From Sporichthya polymorpha DSM 43042 (GTDB taxonomy: Bacteria > Actinomycetota > Actinomycetes > Sporichthyales > Sporichthyaceae), in NCBI RefSeq assembly GCF_000384115.1, contig NZ_KB913029.1, positions 1,708,907 to 1,772,906 on the forward strand: 64,000 nucleotides of DNA, given 5' to 3'. Under the pieces are notes generated by a model, which worked only from the letters and a program-made list of their open reading frames with translations, ran no database searches and was not told where the DNA came from. Shown in pieces: positions 33,685 to 41,982 of the stretch (the first letter of the stretch is position 1; every line of letters begins with the position of its first letter). Position numbers and translations under genes: made by a program.

Positions 33685-35244
33685 GTGGCTGCCAACATCC
33701 TGTCCCAGCTGTTCGAGGCGAAGCCGACACCGGCCCCGGCCCCGGACGCAGTCGAGCCGATCAGCGCCTTTCCGTCCGCGCACGTGATCCAGGTGCTCTG
33801 CTTCGCGTTGCTCGGCATCGTCGTCCTGGTCGTGTTCGGCGTGAAGTTCTGGCGCACCGCCCTCGCGCTGACCGCGATCGGCGCCGTGGTGGTTCTGGGC
33901 GGACCGTGGGCACCGGCGGCTCTGGCCTTGTGCCTGCTGACGGTCGTCGTGGTGTGGCGGCTGGTGTTCACCCACTCCTGGCGCTCCCAGGTCCGGCCCC
34001 GCTTACAGGCCTGGTGGGCGCGCTGGTACCGGTACGGGCCACGCTGGCGCACGTTGTGCGAGCGCCATGGCCTGTTCGTGCGGGACGTGATGGAGCCCCG
34101 CGGAACGCTCCTCGACCCGACCAAACCGGCTCCCGTGCCGCGGTCGCGGCTCGTGCGGGCCCGGCTGCGCAAGGTGGTGTGGTCCCCGACCACCGAACGG
34201 CTGCTGGTCGAGCTCCCCGACGGCATGGCCCCCTCCGACGTGGCCAAGATCGTCGAACCGTTCGCGCACGCCACCCGCTCCCTGGGATGCCGGGTCGGGC
34301 ACGCCGGTCCGGGCCAGGTCTGGATCGAGCTGCTGCGCCGCGACCCGCTGGCCCGCACCATCAACGCCCTGCCGATCTCGCGGTCGGTGGACCTGCGGGC
34401 CGTGCCGGTCGGGCGCTGCGAGGACGGCTCGCCCTGGACCCTGCCGGTGATGGGCACCCATGTCCTCGTCGCCGGGTCAACCGGGTCCGGCAAGGGCTCC
34501 GTGATGTGGTCCCTGCTGCGGGGCCTGGCTCCCGCGATCGCCGAGGGGACGGTCGAGGTCTGGGGCTTCGACCCCAAGGGCGGGATGGAACTGGCCCTGG
34601 GCGCGGGCATGTTCGCTCGCCTGTTCACCGACGACCCCGACTCAATGGCCCAGGCCCTGGAGGACTGCGCCGATCTCCTGGCAGCGCGCACGAAGACCCT
34701 GGCCGGGATCACTCGCCTGCACACCCCGACCGTCGAGGAACCGCTGCGGGTCGTGCTCATCGACGAGCTCGCCGCCCTGACGGCGCTGGCCGAACGCAAG
34801 ACCGTCCAGCGCGTCGACAACGCCCTGCGCCGCATCCTGACCCAGGGCCGCGCCCCGGGCTGCGTCGTCGTCGGGTTCCTGCAGGACCCCGGCAAGGACG
34901 TCCTGGCCTACCGCAACCTGTTCCCGACCCGGGTCGCACTGCGCCTGGCCGAAGCCGTCGAGGTCGACATGGTCCTCGGCGAGGGTGTCCGTGCCCGCGG
35001 TGCCGAGGCGCACCGCATCGACATCAACACCCCCGGCGTCGGTTGGGTCCGCCACGAGTCCCTGCCCGACCCGATCCGGGTCCGCGCCGCCTACCTCACC
35101 GACGACCAGATCCGGGCCATGGCCGAACGCCACCCCGCCCGCGTCCATCACCTCGCTCACCCGCACCCGGTCGCGGACGAGCCGGCCAAGCCGTACCTGC
35201 TCGAAGGCCTTCTGACCCCGGCCGGATGGGAGGACGTCGCATGA
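33685..35244 (+). CDS. FtsK/SpoIIIE-type conjugative DNA translocase (TraB/TraSA-like)
   Basis: 519 residues from a GTG one base behind the previous stop, with GAAGG upstream. Two membrane segments (about residues 30-50 and 53-80) anchor it. The motor domain has Walker A in AGSTGSGKGS, Walker B in LRVVLIDELAAL and RILTQGRAPGCVVVGFLQDP. In AICEs a single FtsK-like hexamer moves double-stranded DNA from mycelium to mycelium. It ends with a 4-base overlap with the replication gene. Confidence 0.92.
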   Translation: MAANILSQLFEAKPTPAPAPDAVEPISAFPSAHVIQVLCFALLGIVVLVVFGVKFWRTALALTAIGAVVVLGGPWAPAALALCLLTVVVVWRLVFTHSWRSQVRPRLQAWWARWYRYGPRWRTLCERHGLFVRDVMEPRGTLLDPTKPAPVPRSRLVRARLRKVVWSPTTERLLVELPDGMAPSDVAKIVEPFAHATRSLGCRVGHAGPGQVWIELLRRDPLARTINALPISRSVDLRAVPVGRCEDGSPWTLPVMGTHVLVAGSTGSGKGSVMWSLLRGLAPAIAEGTVEVWGFDPKGGMELALGAGMFARLFTDDPDSMAQALEDCADLLAARTKTLAGITRLHTPTVEEPLRVVLIDELAALTALAERKTVQRVDNALRRILTQGRAPGCVVVGFLQDPGKDVLAYRNLFPTRVALRLAEAVEVDMVLGEGVRARGAEAHRIDINTPGVGWVRHESLPDPIRVRAAYLTDDQIRAMAERHPARVHHLAHPHPVADEPAKPYLLEGLLTPAGWEDVA

Positions 35245-36746
35245 AGGCCATCGACCCGGCCATGCTGCGGGAACTGGCCGTCGCCGCGAAGGTGTGCGTC
35301 CGCCCGGTCCTGCTGCGCTGCACCGACACCGAAACCGGCGCGGTGGCTACCGTGCCCGTGCCGTGCGGCGCCACCGTCGAACGGAGCTGCCCGTCCTGCG
35401 CAGATCGCGCCCGAAGGCTCCGCGTGCACCAGTGCCGCGAGGGCTGGCACCGCGAGGACGAGCCCGGACCGGCCTCAGGTGAGGACCCCCTCGACGAGAA
35501 CGGTGCCGACGAGCCGGACGGCGACGAGCCGCACGACGACGAGCCTTTCCGGCGTACGCGGTCGACCCGGCGCCGCCAGGATGTCGCCGACCTGCCGCGG
35601 GTCCCGATGGACCAGCGAACTCTCGGCCGCGCCTTCCGGTCTGCGGACGGACGGCCCTGGCGGCCTTCGATGTTCCTGACCCTGACCCTCCCCTCCTACG
35701 GGCCGGTCCATCCCGACGGCACGCCGGTCGATCCGGACCGCTACGACTACCGCCGCGCCGCGCTCGACGCATTGCACTTCGCCAAGCTCGAGGACCGGTT
35801 CTGGCAGAACCTCCGACGCTGCGCCGGCTACAAGGTGCAGTACTTCGCCGCGATCGAACCGCAACGGCGGCTGGCCCCGCATCTGCACGCCGCCGTCCGC
35901 GGCGTCGTCCCGCGTCAGCTCGTCCGCCAAGTCGTGGCCGCGACCTACCACCAGCTGTGGTGGCCACCCTGCGACCAGGCGGTGTTCGACGAGCACAAGC
36001 AGCCGGTGTGGTGCATCGCATCGCGCGCCTACCTCGACCCGGCGACCGGTCAGCCGCTGCCGACCTGGGACCAAGCCCTCGACGACCTCGACGACGACCC
36101 CGCTCCACGCCCCGCGCACGTCCTTCGCTTCGGTGAGCAGCTCGACTACCAAGGCCTTGTCGGTGGGGACGACGACCGGGTCAATCGTGCCGTCGGCTAC
36201 CTCACCAAGTACCTCACCAAGGACATGAGCACCACTTACGCGGACGCCGCAGACCTGACGGCACGTCAGGCCGAGCACCTGCGGAGATATCACCGCCAGA
36301 TCCGGCTCCTGCCCTGCTCGCCGCGGTGCGCCAACTGGCTGCGCTACGGCGTACAACCGAAGGACGCCGGCCCTGGTCTGGAGATCGGCCGCTGCCCGGC
36401 CAAGGCCCACGACTGGCACCACCTCGGCCTCGGCGGCCGACGCGTCCACGTCTCCCGCCAATGGACCGGCAAGACCCTCGCCCAACACGCCGCCGACCGC
36501 GCAGCCGTCGTCGCCGAAGTCCTCGCCGAGGCCGGCATGACATCCCACGATCGCCAGCGATGGGCAGCCACCGTCACCGACACCGACGGCACCGCCCGCT
36601 ACATCTGGACCCGCATCGACCCGCACGACGGCGACGCCCTGACCTACTTCCAGGCCATCGCGGCCGCGGTCCGGGAACGGCAGCAGTGGACCGCGCAGTA
36701 CGACGCCGCCAAAGCAATCGTCCAGGACAACCCATCCGCCGCCTGA
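35241..36746 (+). CDS. repSA: Rolling-circle replication initiator (RepSA-like)
   Basis: 501 residues. A Cys cluster near the N-terminus (VPCGATVERSCPSC) may bind zinc. FLTLTLPSYG (residues 145-154) is Rep motif 1, and APHLHAAVRG with H214-L-H216 is the HUH metal site. VNRAVGYLTKYLTKDM contains the catalytic-Tyr motif. The ATG at 35241 overlaps the translocase stop and has GGGAGG upstream. RepSA of pSAM2 nicks a double-strand origin to start rolling-circle replication after excision. The long open frame upstream of 35241 is only overlap with the translocase. Confidence 0.9.
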   Translation: MKAIDPAMLRELAVAAKVCVRPVLLRCTDTETGAVATVPVPCGATVERSCPSCADRARRLRVHQCREGWHREDEPGPASGEDPLDENGADEPDGDEPHDDEPFRRTRSTRRRQDVADLPRVPMDQRTLGRAFRSADGRPWRPSMFLTLTLPSYGPVHPDGTPVDPDRYDYRRAALDALHFAKLEDRFWQNLRRCAGYKVQYFAAIEPQRRLAPHLHAAVRGVVPRQLVRQVVAATYHQLWWPPCDQAVFDEHKQPVWCIASRAYLDPATGQPLPTWDQALDDLDDDPAPRPAHVLRFGEQLDYQGLVGGDDDRVNRAVGYLTKYLTKDMSTTYADAADLTARQAEHLRRYHRQIRLLPCSPRCANWLRYGVQPKDAGPGLEIGRCPAKAHDWHHLGLGGRRVHVSRQWTGKTLAQHAADRAAVVAEVLAEAGMTSHDRQRWAATVTDTDGTARYIWTRIDPHDGDALTYFQAIAAAVRERQQWTAQYDAAKAIVQDNPSAA

Positions 36747-36764
36747 TCTGAGGGGACATCAGGA

Positions 36765-36956
36765 ATGACGACCAGCACTCCGTGCCTCTACCGGGTGGAC
36801 GAGGCCATGCACCTTCTGTCGATGAGCCGCACCGTCATCTACGAACTGATCCGCTCCGGTCGTCTTCGCTCCGTCAAGCAGGGCCGGGCCCGCCTGATCC
36901 CGGCTTCGGCCATCGCTGACTACGTAGCGCTGCTCGAACGCGAGGCGGTGGCCTGA
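36765..36956 (+). CDS. xis: Excisionase (Xis), winged-helix DNA-binding protein
   Basis: 63 residues, one MerR/AlpA-like domain: YRVDEAMHLLSMSRTVIYEL, then IRSGRLRSVKQGRARLIPAS. The size and position (between repSA and int, overlapping int by one base) are those of AICE excisionases, which direct the integrase to excise the element. Confidence 0.92.
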   Translation: MTTSTPCLYRVDEAMHLLSMSRTVIYELIRSGRLRSVKQGRARLIPASAIADYVALLEREAVA

Positions 36957-38137
36957 TGACCGCCAGACGCAGCCGCGGAGACGGCGGGCTCTACTGGAGC
37001 GAATCCCGTGGCCGGTGGATCGCCGAGGTCACAGTCGGATTCTCGCCCGCCGGCAAGCGGATCGTTCGGAAGGCGAGCGGAAGGTCGAAGACCGAGGCCC
37101 AGCGCAAACTCAAGGAAATACTCCGGGACCAGGACGACGGCTTCGCCGTGGCTCCCCGCGGCTACTCGGTGGCCGACGCAGTGAACGACTGGCTGACCTA
37201 CGGTCTGAGCAACCGCAGCCAGGCCACCCGCGACAAATACAAGTTCCTCGCCGACGGTCACGTGATCCCAGCGCTCGGCGCCCGAAAACTCGTCGACCTC
37301 ACGGCGGACGAAGTCGACCGCTGGCTCGCGGCCAAGGCAAAGGAACTGAGCACCAGCTCGCTGCGCAACATCCGGTCGATCCTCAAGAGGGCAATCGACC
37401 GTGCGCAGGCGCGCGACAAGGTCCGGCGCAACGTGGTCCTGCTTTCCGAGACACCGACCGGCCGCACCGGACGACCGTCCAAGGCTTTGACGCTCGCCCA
37501 GGCCGAGGCCCTCCTTGAGGCGGCCGCCGACAGCACCCTGCACGCCTACATCGTGCTGTCGATGCTCGTCGGAGCGCGCACCGAGGAGCTCCGGGCACTC
37601 ACCTGGTCCCACGTCGACCTCGCGGGCAACCCGGACGCGAACCCGCCGGTCCCGCCGACACTGATGGTCTGGCGGTCCGCCCGGGCCGGCGGGGACACCA
37701 AGACCCGGAAGTCCCGGCGCACGCTCGCACTTCCCCGGCGCTGCGTTGTGGCGCTCACCGAGCATCGTCGGGCTCAGGCCGCCGTTCGGCTGGCCGCGGG
37801 GAGCAGCTGGCAGGACCTGGACCTGGTATTCGCCTCAGCCGTCGGCACCCAGCTCGACGCCCACAACGTCCGCCGAGCCTTCCGTCGCGTGGTCAAGGCG
37901 GCGGGACTGGAGCCGACGGAGTGGACCCCGCGCGAGCTGCGACACAGCTTCGTCTCGCTGCTGTCCGATGCGGGTGTCCCGCTGGAGAACATCTCTCGCC
38001 TGGTCGGCCACAGCGGCAGCACCGTCACCGAGCTGGTGTACCGAAAGCAGATCCGACCGGTGATCGCCGACGGAGCCGAGGCGATGGATCGCATCTTCGC
38101 CGATCCGCGGCGACCTGCTTCGGAGCCTGGCGTCTAG
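36956..38137 (+). CDS. int: Tyrosine site-specific integrase of the AICE
   Basis: 393 residues. The N-terminal arm-binding domain (GDGGLYWSESRGRWIAEVTV, GFSPAGKRIVRKASGRSK) is followed by a core-binding domain (TRDKYKFLADGHVIPALGAR). The catalytic residues are Arg in LVGARTEELRALTW, His-x-x-Arg region in RELRHSFVSLL, GHSG, and Tyr in TELVYRKQI. The start overlaps the xis stop (TGATG). It acts on the tRNA-Ala attachment sites at both ends. Between it and attR only the Shedu-like gene intervenes. Confidence 0.95.
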   Translation: MTARRSRGDGGLYWSESRGRWIAEVTVGFSPAGKRIVRKASGRSKTEAQRKLKEILRDQDDGFAVAPRGYSVADAVNDWLTYGLSNRSQATRDKYKFLADGHVIPALGARKLVDLTADEVDRWLAAKAKELSTSSLRNIRSILKRAIDRAQARDKVRRNVVLLSETPTGRTGRPSKALTLAQAEALLEAAADSTLHAYIVLSMLVGARTEELRALTWSHVDLAGNPDANPPVPPTLMVWRSARAGGDTKTRKSRRTLALPRRCVVALTEHRRAQAAVRLAAGSSWQDLDLVFASAVGTQLDAHNVRRAFRRVVKAAGLEPTEWTPRELRHSFVSLLSDAGVPLENISRLVGHSGSTVTELVYRKQIRPVIADGAEAMDRIFADPRRPASEPGV

Positions 38138-38143
38138 CGGCGC

Positions 38144-39364
38144 TCAGCATTCGTCCGTGGATTCCGAGGCCATCTCGACATGCCACGCCGCACGCGCGAG
38201 CAGCTCATCGAAAGTGATGACCTCCGGTTCGTAGAGGTTCCGCCGAAAGAGCTCGAAGCTCCGTACCTGGTCAGGCACCGGGCTCCCCGAAGGCCCGGTC
38301 AGCTGACTAAGGCTGCCGACGACGAGGAAGGACCGAGGCCGGACCACGAACGTCCCGGTCGGGAGCATCTCGCCCTGCTCCGAGACGTCGTGAAGATACT
38401 CGCCGATCGAACTGCATGCGAGCTCAACCGTCTGCTGCGCCTGGACTACGCCCCCGGAAAGATCAGCAGACGGCGGCCAGCAACCCGACCGGTAGTCCTG
38501 CGCGAGGAGCTTCGTACGGTGGTGCTTGACCTCCGCGAAAGCGAGAGAGCGGATGATGCCCGCCGTCCGCAGCAGTGCATCTACGCGCTTTCCGACGGAT
38601 GTAATCGACCGCCCTACGACGGTCTGCTCCAGCCTCGCCGCGTCCCAGGCGGTGAATAGCTGCCCGCCGAGGCCGATGCCGAGCACCCACGGATTGTCTT
38701 CCAGGAGCCGCTGCCAAGCCTTTTCCGGACCGCCCGCCGCCGCGGCAGCTTCGTCGAAGGCATCGTCGTCTGACAGCCACTCGCGCATCAAGGCCACGAC
38801 GCCACGGCGTCGCTGGAGCGCGACGACGTCCTCCGCTTCCCCATCAGACTCGATCATCGCCCGGAACCGAGCCCGATCCCGCGAATACAACTGCTCGACG
38901 GCAGCCGGGTCGGCGAGTACCTCACGCAGAAGGTCCTCGTCGACGACGATGCCCTGCTCTCCCTCGACCGGAACGAGATCCACCGCGCGAAGAGTCGAGA
39001 TGAGCCGCGCGGCTTGCGCCCTATCGAGCTCGAGGACGGGCTCAAGCCTCGTCAAGTCGCCCGATGTCGGAGCCTTCTGGATCCGCAGCTTCCGGACGGC
39101 CCCTTCAACGCGAGCAACCTGCAGCTGCAATTGCTTCCGTCCGCCAGGAGTCGTCGATACCACTTCGGTAGTCCAATCCCAGTCGGCCTCGTCCGGAGTG
39201 AGGACCTCGTCAAACACTCGGTAGATGTAGCGCGTGGGGTGGCCCTCGTCCTGACCCCACTGGGCGATGAAGCTCTTCGAGACGTAGATGCGCGAGGGCA
39301 AGCGGCCGTTCGCGTAGTCGACCTCAGTGCTCTCGAACGGGTTCTCGAAGTTGATGACAGGCAT
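38144..39364 (-). CDS. Shedu-type antiphage nuclease (SduA-like, DUF4263)
   Basis: 406 residues from ATG 39364 (GGGGGATA upstream). The N-terminal 200 residues are family-variable. The C-terminal domain is DUF4263: WQRLLEDNPWVLGIGLGGQL, then KRVDALLRTAG (Asp of a PD-(D/E)xK site), LAFAEVKHHRTKLL (Glu-x-Lys) and RSGCWPPSADLSGGVVQAQQ. Shedu proteins are single-gene phage-defence nucleases. Convergent with int (stops 6 bases apart) and within 130 bases of attR, it is a cargo gene at an element end. Defence activity is inferred from the family. Confidence 0.85.
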   Translation of the reverse strand: MPVINFENPFESTEVDYANGRLPSRIYVSKSFIAQWGQDEGHPTRYIYRVFDEVLTPDEADWDWTTEVVSTTPGGRKQLQLQVARVEGAVRKLRIQKAPTSGDLTRLEPVLELDRAQAARLISTLRAVDLVPVEGEQGIVVDEDLLREVLADPAAVEQLYSRDRARFRAMIESDGEAEDVVALQRRRGVVALMREWLSDDDAFDEAAAAAGGPEKAWQRLLEDNPWVLGIGLGGQLFTAWDAARLEQTVVGRSITSVGKRVDALLRTAGIIRSLAFAEVKHHRTKLLAQDYRSGCWPPSADLSGGVVQAQQTVELACSSIGEYLHDVSEQGEMLPTGTFVVRPRSFLVVGSLSQLTGPSGSPVPDQVRSFELFRRNLYEPEVITFDELLARAAWHVEMASESTDEC

Positions 39365-39413
39365 GGCTATCCCCCGTCTGCCGCACGGCCGGCCGTCCGA
39401 CGTCGGGACAATA

Positions 39414-39434
39414 GTCACTCAAATAGTCACTCAG
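39414..39434. promoter_or_regulatory. Paired repeats inside the right end (possible integrase arm sites)
   Basis: GTCACTCA at 39414-39421 and GTCACTCAG at 39426-39434, again 12 bases start to start, about 57 bases inside attR and just upstream of the Shedu-like gene. Confidence 0.6.
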
Positions 39435-39490
39435 GAACCAGAAAGGCCCTCGCCGCCGTGACGCGGGAGGGCCTTTGACCTGCTCGAACG

Positions 39491-39566
<76 letters not shown>

Positions 39567-39654
39567 GGTTCCGACCTCCGCGTACGCGGCGATCAGACGG
39601 TGAACGGTACCAGGATCCGGTCGGTGGTCGTGACGGGAGCCCTCGGTTCACCGG

Positions 39655-39891
39655 TCAGCGGGCGCCTTCCTCGACGCTCTGCTGCAGGGAGGGGGCGTCG
39701 GCATCCCGGGGTCGGAACGGCTGGTCGACGATCTGGTCCTCCTCGGTGCGGTCGGCCTGCTCGGCGGCCCGCTCGGGGTGTCCCCCACTGCGCACGTCGG
39801 CGTCGGGGGCGGGGCCGGACTCGGCGGTGGAGTCGGCGGAGCCGGCGTTGACGCCCTCGGGCTCGATCAGGTCCTGCTTGTGCTCACCCAT
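39655..39891 (-). CDS. Small acidic hydrophilic protein
   Basis: 78 residues (MGEHKQDLIEPEGVNAGSAD at the start), rich in Asp, Glu, Ala and Pro, without membrane segments or Cys; probably disordered. It lies between the mycothiol-dependent enzyme and tRNA-Ala on the minus strand. No family recognised. Confidence 0.5.
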   Translation of the reverse strand: MGEHKQDLIEPEGVNAGSADSTAESGPAPDADVRSGGHPERAAEQADRTEEDQIVDQPFRPRDADAPSLQQSVEEGAR

Positions 39892-39928
39892 GCCCCGGGG
39901 CTACCCGGAGCGGCCCGGCGGAACCGGC

Positions 39929-40684
39929 TCAGAGCTGGGTGGCGGCGAGCCAACGGTCGGCGACGGCGAGATCGCCGAAGACCTCGAACCGGTCCCCGTC
40001 GTGGGGACGGCGCCGGCCGTAGAGCAGGAGCAGCAGGTCGGCGAGCGTGCCGCGCAGGGCGACCGAGGCCTTGCCGTGGTCGGAGTTCCAGGTGAACCCG
40101 CCGTCGGTGAGCTGGATCGTCCACTCGCCCGGACCGTCGGTGGCGTGCAGGTGCAGCGAATCCCCCGTCGGCAGACCCTTGATGTTGTCCGCCGCGACCG
40201 CGGGGAGGTTCGTCAGGAACTCCTCGATGGCGTCGTACGCGATGGCGGGCGCGATCTCCGGCTCCAGACCCAGCGCCAGCTGCGCGTCCATCCGGTGCAC
40301 GGTCGTCTCGTGCAGCACCCGGCGGGCCCACCAGCCCGCGTTCCCACCCGAGCCCCAGGTCCACACCGGCCGGTTCGGGTCCGTGGCGAGGGCGGCGCGG
40401 AGCGGCGAGGCGCCCGCGGCGAGCCAGGCCGGCAGCCCCGTGCGCTGTGCCGGCAGACCGAGGTCGACCTCCCGGGGGGAGACCCGCTCGGTGGAGCCGG
40501 TGCGCAGGATGTGGACGATCCAGCGATGGACCGTCCCGGAGTGCCGGGTCAGCTTGCCGAGGTCCCACTCGGGGCAGCTGGGGACGGGAGCGTCGAGGTC
40601 CGCGTTCGCCACCAGACCCGCGAAGCGGACGATCTCCTCCGAGACCCCGGCGACGTACTCAGCGTGCTCCACGGGCGGAAGCAT
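39929..40684 (-). CDS. Maleylpyruvate-isomerase-family mycothiol-dependent protein (DinB fold)
   Basis: 251 residues from the ATG at 40684 (MLPPVEHAEYVAGVSEEIVR). The N-terminal four-helix DinB-like domain has CPEWDLGKLTRHSGTVHRWI and VLHETTVHRMDAQ, with the His residues that bind metal. The C-terminal domain (WTIQLTDGGFTWNSDHGKAS, LRGTLADLLLLLYGR) is the usual SCP2-like part. Members use mycothiol as thiol cofactor in isomerisation or conjugation. ino1 at 47245 makes the mycothiol precursor. The longer frame to 40744 starts only with TTG or GTG. Confidence 0.82.
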   Translation of the reverse strand: MLPPVEHAEYVAGVSEEIVRFAGLVANADLDAPVPSCPEWDLGKLTRHSGTVHRWIVHILRTGSTERVSPREVDLGLPAQRTGLPAWLAAGASPLRAALATDPNRPVWTWGSGGNAGWWARRVLHETTVHRMDAQLALGLEPEIAPAIAYDAIEEFLTNLPAVAADNIKGLPTGDSLHLHATDGPGEWTIQLTDGGFTWNSDHGKASVALRGTLADLLLLLYGRRRPHDGDRFEVFGDLAVADRWLAATQL

Positions 40685-40815
40685 GGCAGCCGAACCTGCG
40701 GAGACACCCCGTTCGACGGGGTCGGAAAGCTCACTCACAGACAACGTTCAACCGACGCCGGCGCGTGCGCCACCACGGGTAACTGCTTCACCACCGAGCG
40801 TGTGTCGCCCGCCGA

Positions 40816-41982
40816 TCAGCCCGCCCACCGGCCGTTGCTGAACAGCAGGACGAAGGCGACGGCGAACGGCGCGATCACCGCCAGGTAGCCCTGCAGAACC
40901 ACCGGCCGGCGCAGGGTCCAGGCGGCCAGCGCGATCCACAGCGGCCACCAGGTCAGGGTCGAGCGCGGGACGGAGAAGAACCAGTACGACGTCGTGAACG
41001 CGTACAGCTGCAGGCCGATGTAGGTGGCCTCGGCCCAGCGCCGCTTGCGCAGCAGCCACAACGTGAGCGCGATCCCGATCCCGACGGCGACGATCTCCGC
41101 ACCGAAGTTCCAGGCGAAGACCGTCGACTGCTTCTCGTCGTACGCCGCCTCCCACGTGTTGGCCAGCGCCTCCCACGGCCAGTGGAAGGTGCGGTACCAG
41201 CCGCGCTCCTGCGCGTGCTGCCAGGCGTTCCAGTCCCCGGTGCGGTCGTGGAGGTAGGTGAAGTACGCCGCGACCGGCAGCGCGGGCAGCGCCAGCCAGG
41301 GCGCGGAGCGCCACCGCCGCCGGCCGTCGGTCGCGGTGAGGAACTCGACGACGAGCGCCGCCGCGACGAAGACCCCGGTGATCCGGACCCCGCACGCCAG
41401 CGCCGCCAGGACACCGGCGGCCGCCCACCGGCCCTTGCGCGCGCACAGCCAGGCCGGGAACGCGAACGCGAGGAACAGCGCCTCCGTGTACGCCGCGGCG
41501 AGGAACACCGCCGACGGGGCGAGGACGAACAGCAGCACCGTCCGCTCGGCGAGGGCGGCGGGCTCCGTCCCCGGCGCGGCCTCGATCGCAGCGAGCCGGG
41601 CGAGCGCGACGATCGCGACCGCGCTGGCGACCAGCGAGATCGCGAGCCCGGCGACGACGTGGTCCAGGCCGCTGATCGTGTGAAGCGCCCGGATCGCCAG
41701 CGGGTAGCCGGGGAAGAACGCCTCCAGCGGCGCGACCTGCCCAATGCCGGGCTCGCCGTCGTAACCCCAGCGCGCGATCGTGACGTAGTGGACGGTGTCC
41801 CACTGCGTCCATCGGTCCAGGTAGTCGACCGGTGTGCGGCCCTCGCGGTTCTCGGCGAACAGCCACGCACCGGCGCTGACGAGGGTGAGGATCCCGATCC
41901 GGCTCAGCAGCCAGTAGCGCAGGGCGATGGCGTCGACGCCGCGCGGCCGCGCCCGCTCGAGCGCCGCGCGGAGATCGCTCAC
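40816..41982 (-). CDS. PIG-V-type membrane mannosyltransferase (GT-C)
   Basis: 388 residues, about ten membrane segments. The first loop has YLDRWTQWDTVHYVTIARWG, the D-x-x-WD type motif of PIG-V/GPI mannosyltransferase-like proteins, and later LEAFFPGYPLAIRAL. GTG start at 41982 overlaps the stop of the GT87 gene (GTGA), so the two are co-translated. It probably transfers mannose from polyprenyl-phosphomannose to an envelope glycan or lipoglycan. Confidence 0.8.
   Translation of the reverse strand: MSDLRAALERARPRGVDAIALRYWLLSRIGILTLVSAGAWLFAENREGRTPVDYLDRWTQWDTVHYVTIARWGYDGEPGIGQVAPLEAFFPGYPLAIRALHTISGLDHVVAGLAISLVASAVAIVALARLAAIEAAPGTEPAALAERTVLLFVLAPSAVFLAAAYTEALFLAFAFPAWLCARKGRWAAAGVLAALACGVRITGVFVAAALVVEFLTATDGRRRWRSAPWLALPALPVAAYFTYLHDRTGDWNAWQHAQERGWYRTFHWPWEALANTWEAAYDEKQSTVFAWNFGAEIVAVGIGIALTLWLLRKRRWAEATYIGLQLYAFTTSYWFFSVPRSTLTWWPLWIALAAWTLRRPVVLQGYLAVIAPFAVAFVLLFSNGRWAG

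Noticed and set aside
33906-36746. A 946-residue open frame that seems to be one large protein
   Set aside because: Its first 445 codons overlap the FtsK/TraB gene in another frame and are Arg/Pro-rich noise. Only the part from 35241 (RepSA-like) has motifs and a ribosome site.
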